Source of the DNA: Paramecium sonneborni
Lineage: Eukaryota; Ciliophora; Oligohymenophorea; Peniculida; Parameciidae
Length of the DNA: 64,000 nt
Assembly (NCBI GenBank): GCA_905182985.1
Contig: CAJJDN010000004.1
Location: forward strand, 171,352 to 235,351
Direction of reading: 5' to 3'
Within the stretch, counting starts at the first letter, position 1. The number at the start of each line of letters is the position of its first letter. The notes under the pieces were generated by a model. The model searched no databases, was not told the origin of the DNA, and was given only the letters and a program-made list of their open reading frames with translations. Shown here piece after piece: positions 63,323-64,000 of the stretch. The translations under genes were made by a program, and so were the position numbers.

Positions 63323-64000
63323 ATGATGAGGTTTATTCACATTATTATTAGTCTTTAGATATATAAGGACATTATTGAAACTCCAAATATTAATAGATTT
63401 GTATAACCTCCTCCATAATATGAATTGAAAGATTAGAATTTTAAATGTTGGCAATGTTAAAAACCTATATCTAATGGATTCCTAACTATTGGAGCTAATT
63501 GTGATTAATGTTTTTTTCATGGACGCTATTTTTGCAATGATTGTATGTCGGTAGTTCGTATGTCGATTCCATGGAAAGCTTTAGATAGTTTTGATTTAAG
63601 ACATTATAAAGTTTCTAAACTTGCTTAATCTGAAATAGATAAATTATATGACTTACCTATTCTAGAAATTACACCAACATCTAAATTATTGTAGCTTAAT
63701 AAAACACTTTTTGAATTTATGGTTCTCAAAAGATAAATCCATTTATTATATGATATGATTTGTGATCCTAAATTAGTACAAACCTTATTAGAAAAAAGAA
63801 TGAATCTTTGTTTAAAAAGAAATTGTTTTAGTTTAAAGGATTTATATGAAATATATAATGGAAGTCTTTCCAAAGTTATTTAAGGATATTATGTTATACT
63901 TTTTAAACATATTGATCTTTGTAAGAGTTGTCAAAAAAGAGGTCATATATGCATTATATGTTAACATGTCGTACCTATTCATGCATTTGATATCAAAAAT
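63323..64000 (+). CDS. Rubicon-homology (DUF4206) protein, cut by the window end
   Basis: A cysteine-rich domain of the Rubicon-homology type runs from about residue 40 to the end of the window: CWQCQKPI, then CDQCFFHGRYFCNDC, SVVRMSIPWKALDSFDLRHYKVS, MNLCLKRNCF and finally CKSCQKRGHICIICQH. The paired CxxC clusters bind zinc. In animals (Rubicon, Pacer, PLEKHM1) this domain binds active Rab7 on late endosomes and autophagosomes. Here it is preceded by only about 35 residues, so upstream exons may be missing. The start ATG is the earliest in frame with good composition. The 3' end lies outside the window. Confidence 0.85.

Overview
The window is macronuclear-type DNA of a ciliate, almost certainly a Paramecium. 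The base composition is extremely AT-rich. Reading frames stay open only if TAA and TAG are read as glutamine, and every convincing gene ends in TGA. Genes are broken by tiny introns, mostly 20-31 nt, nearly always GTA...TAG with a minority ending AAG. A 2,500-residue cysteine-periodic protein of the Paramecium surface antigen type (27.5-35.0 kb) points the same way. All gene models below were hand-translated with this code. Exon edges marked uncertain are places where no ordinary intron restores the frame.

Layout. 0.4-8.8 kb: mitochondrial carrier, Rab2-type GTPase, Alba protein with a long Arg-Asp-Asn tail, a P-loop membrane protein, a RING protein and a ULK/Atg1-like kinase. 9-17.3 kb: mostly minus-strand proteins without a recognised family, plus a CRAL-TRIO (Sec14-like) protein with a long Gln/Asn tail. 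17.5-23.6 kb: gene-poor and decaying, with a wrecked zinc-finger gene, a cysteine-rich relic and a few small ORFs. 24-35 kb: Kelch protein, TMX2-like thioredoxin membrane protein and the giant surface-antigen-like gene. 35-37 kb: no gene seen. 37-46 kb: UAS/UBX protein of the FAF2 type, small unknown genes, a Ctr copper transporter and a coiled-coil gene cut by an assembly fault (1,089 bases repeated exactly on both sides of a single N). 45.4-53 kb: two paralogous genes face each other as an inverted repeat whose 3' parts and 3' flanks are almost identical. Between the arms lie three minus-strand ORFs and a decayed IRE/MAST-like kinase. One paralog carries a TGA where the other has the glutamine codon TAA. 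53.4-64 kb: EMC1, a MADS-box factor, a TBC Rab-GAP, a tiny membrane protein, an RCC1-repeat protein, three coiled-coil proteins and a Rubicon-homology protein cut by the window end.

Several genes belong to membrane traffic and autophagy (Rab2, TBC, CRAL-TRIO, ULK-like kinase, Rubicon homology) or to the ER (EMC1, TMX2, FAF2-like). Their proximity need not mean co-regulation, because genes are packed densely on both strands. I saw no tRNA, rRNA, CRISPR array, bacterial operon or intact transposon. The items most worth checking are the inverted paralog pair with its sharp similarity boundary and TAA-to-TGA change, the assembly duplication, and the group of decaying genes.
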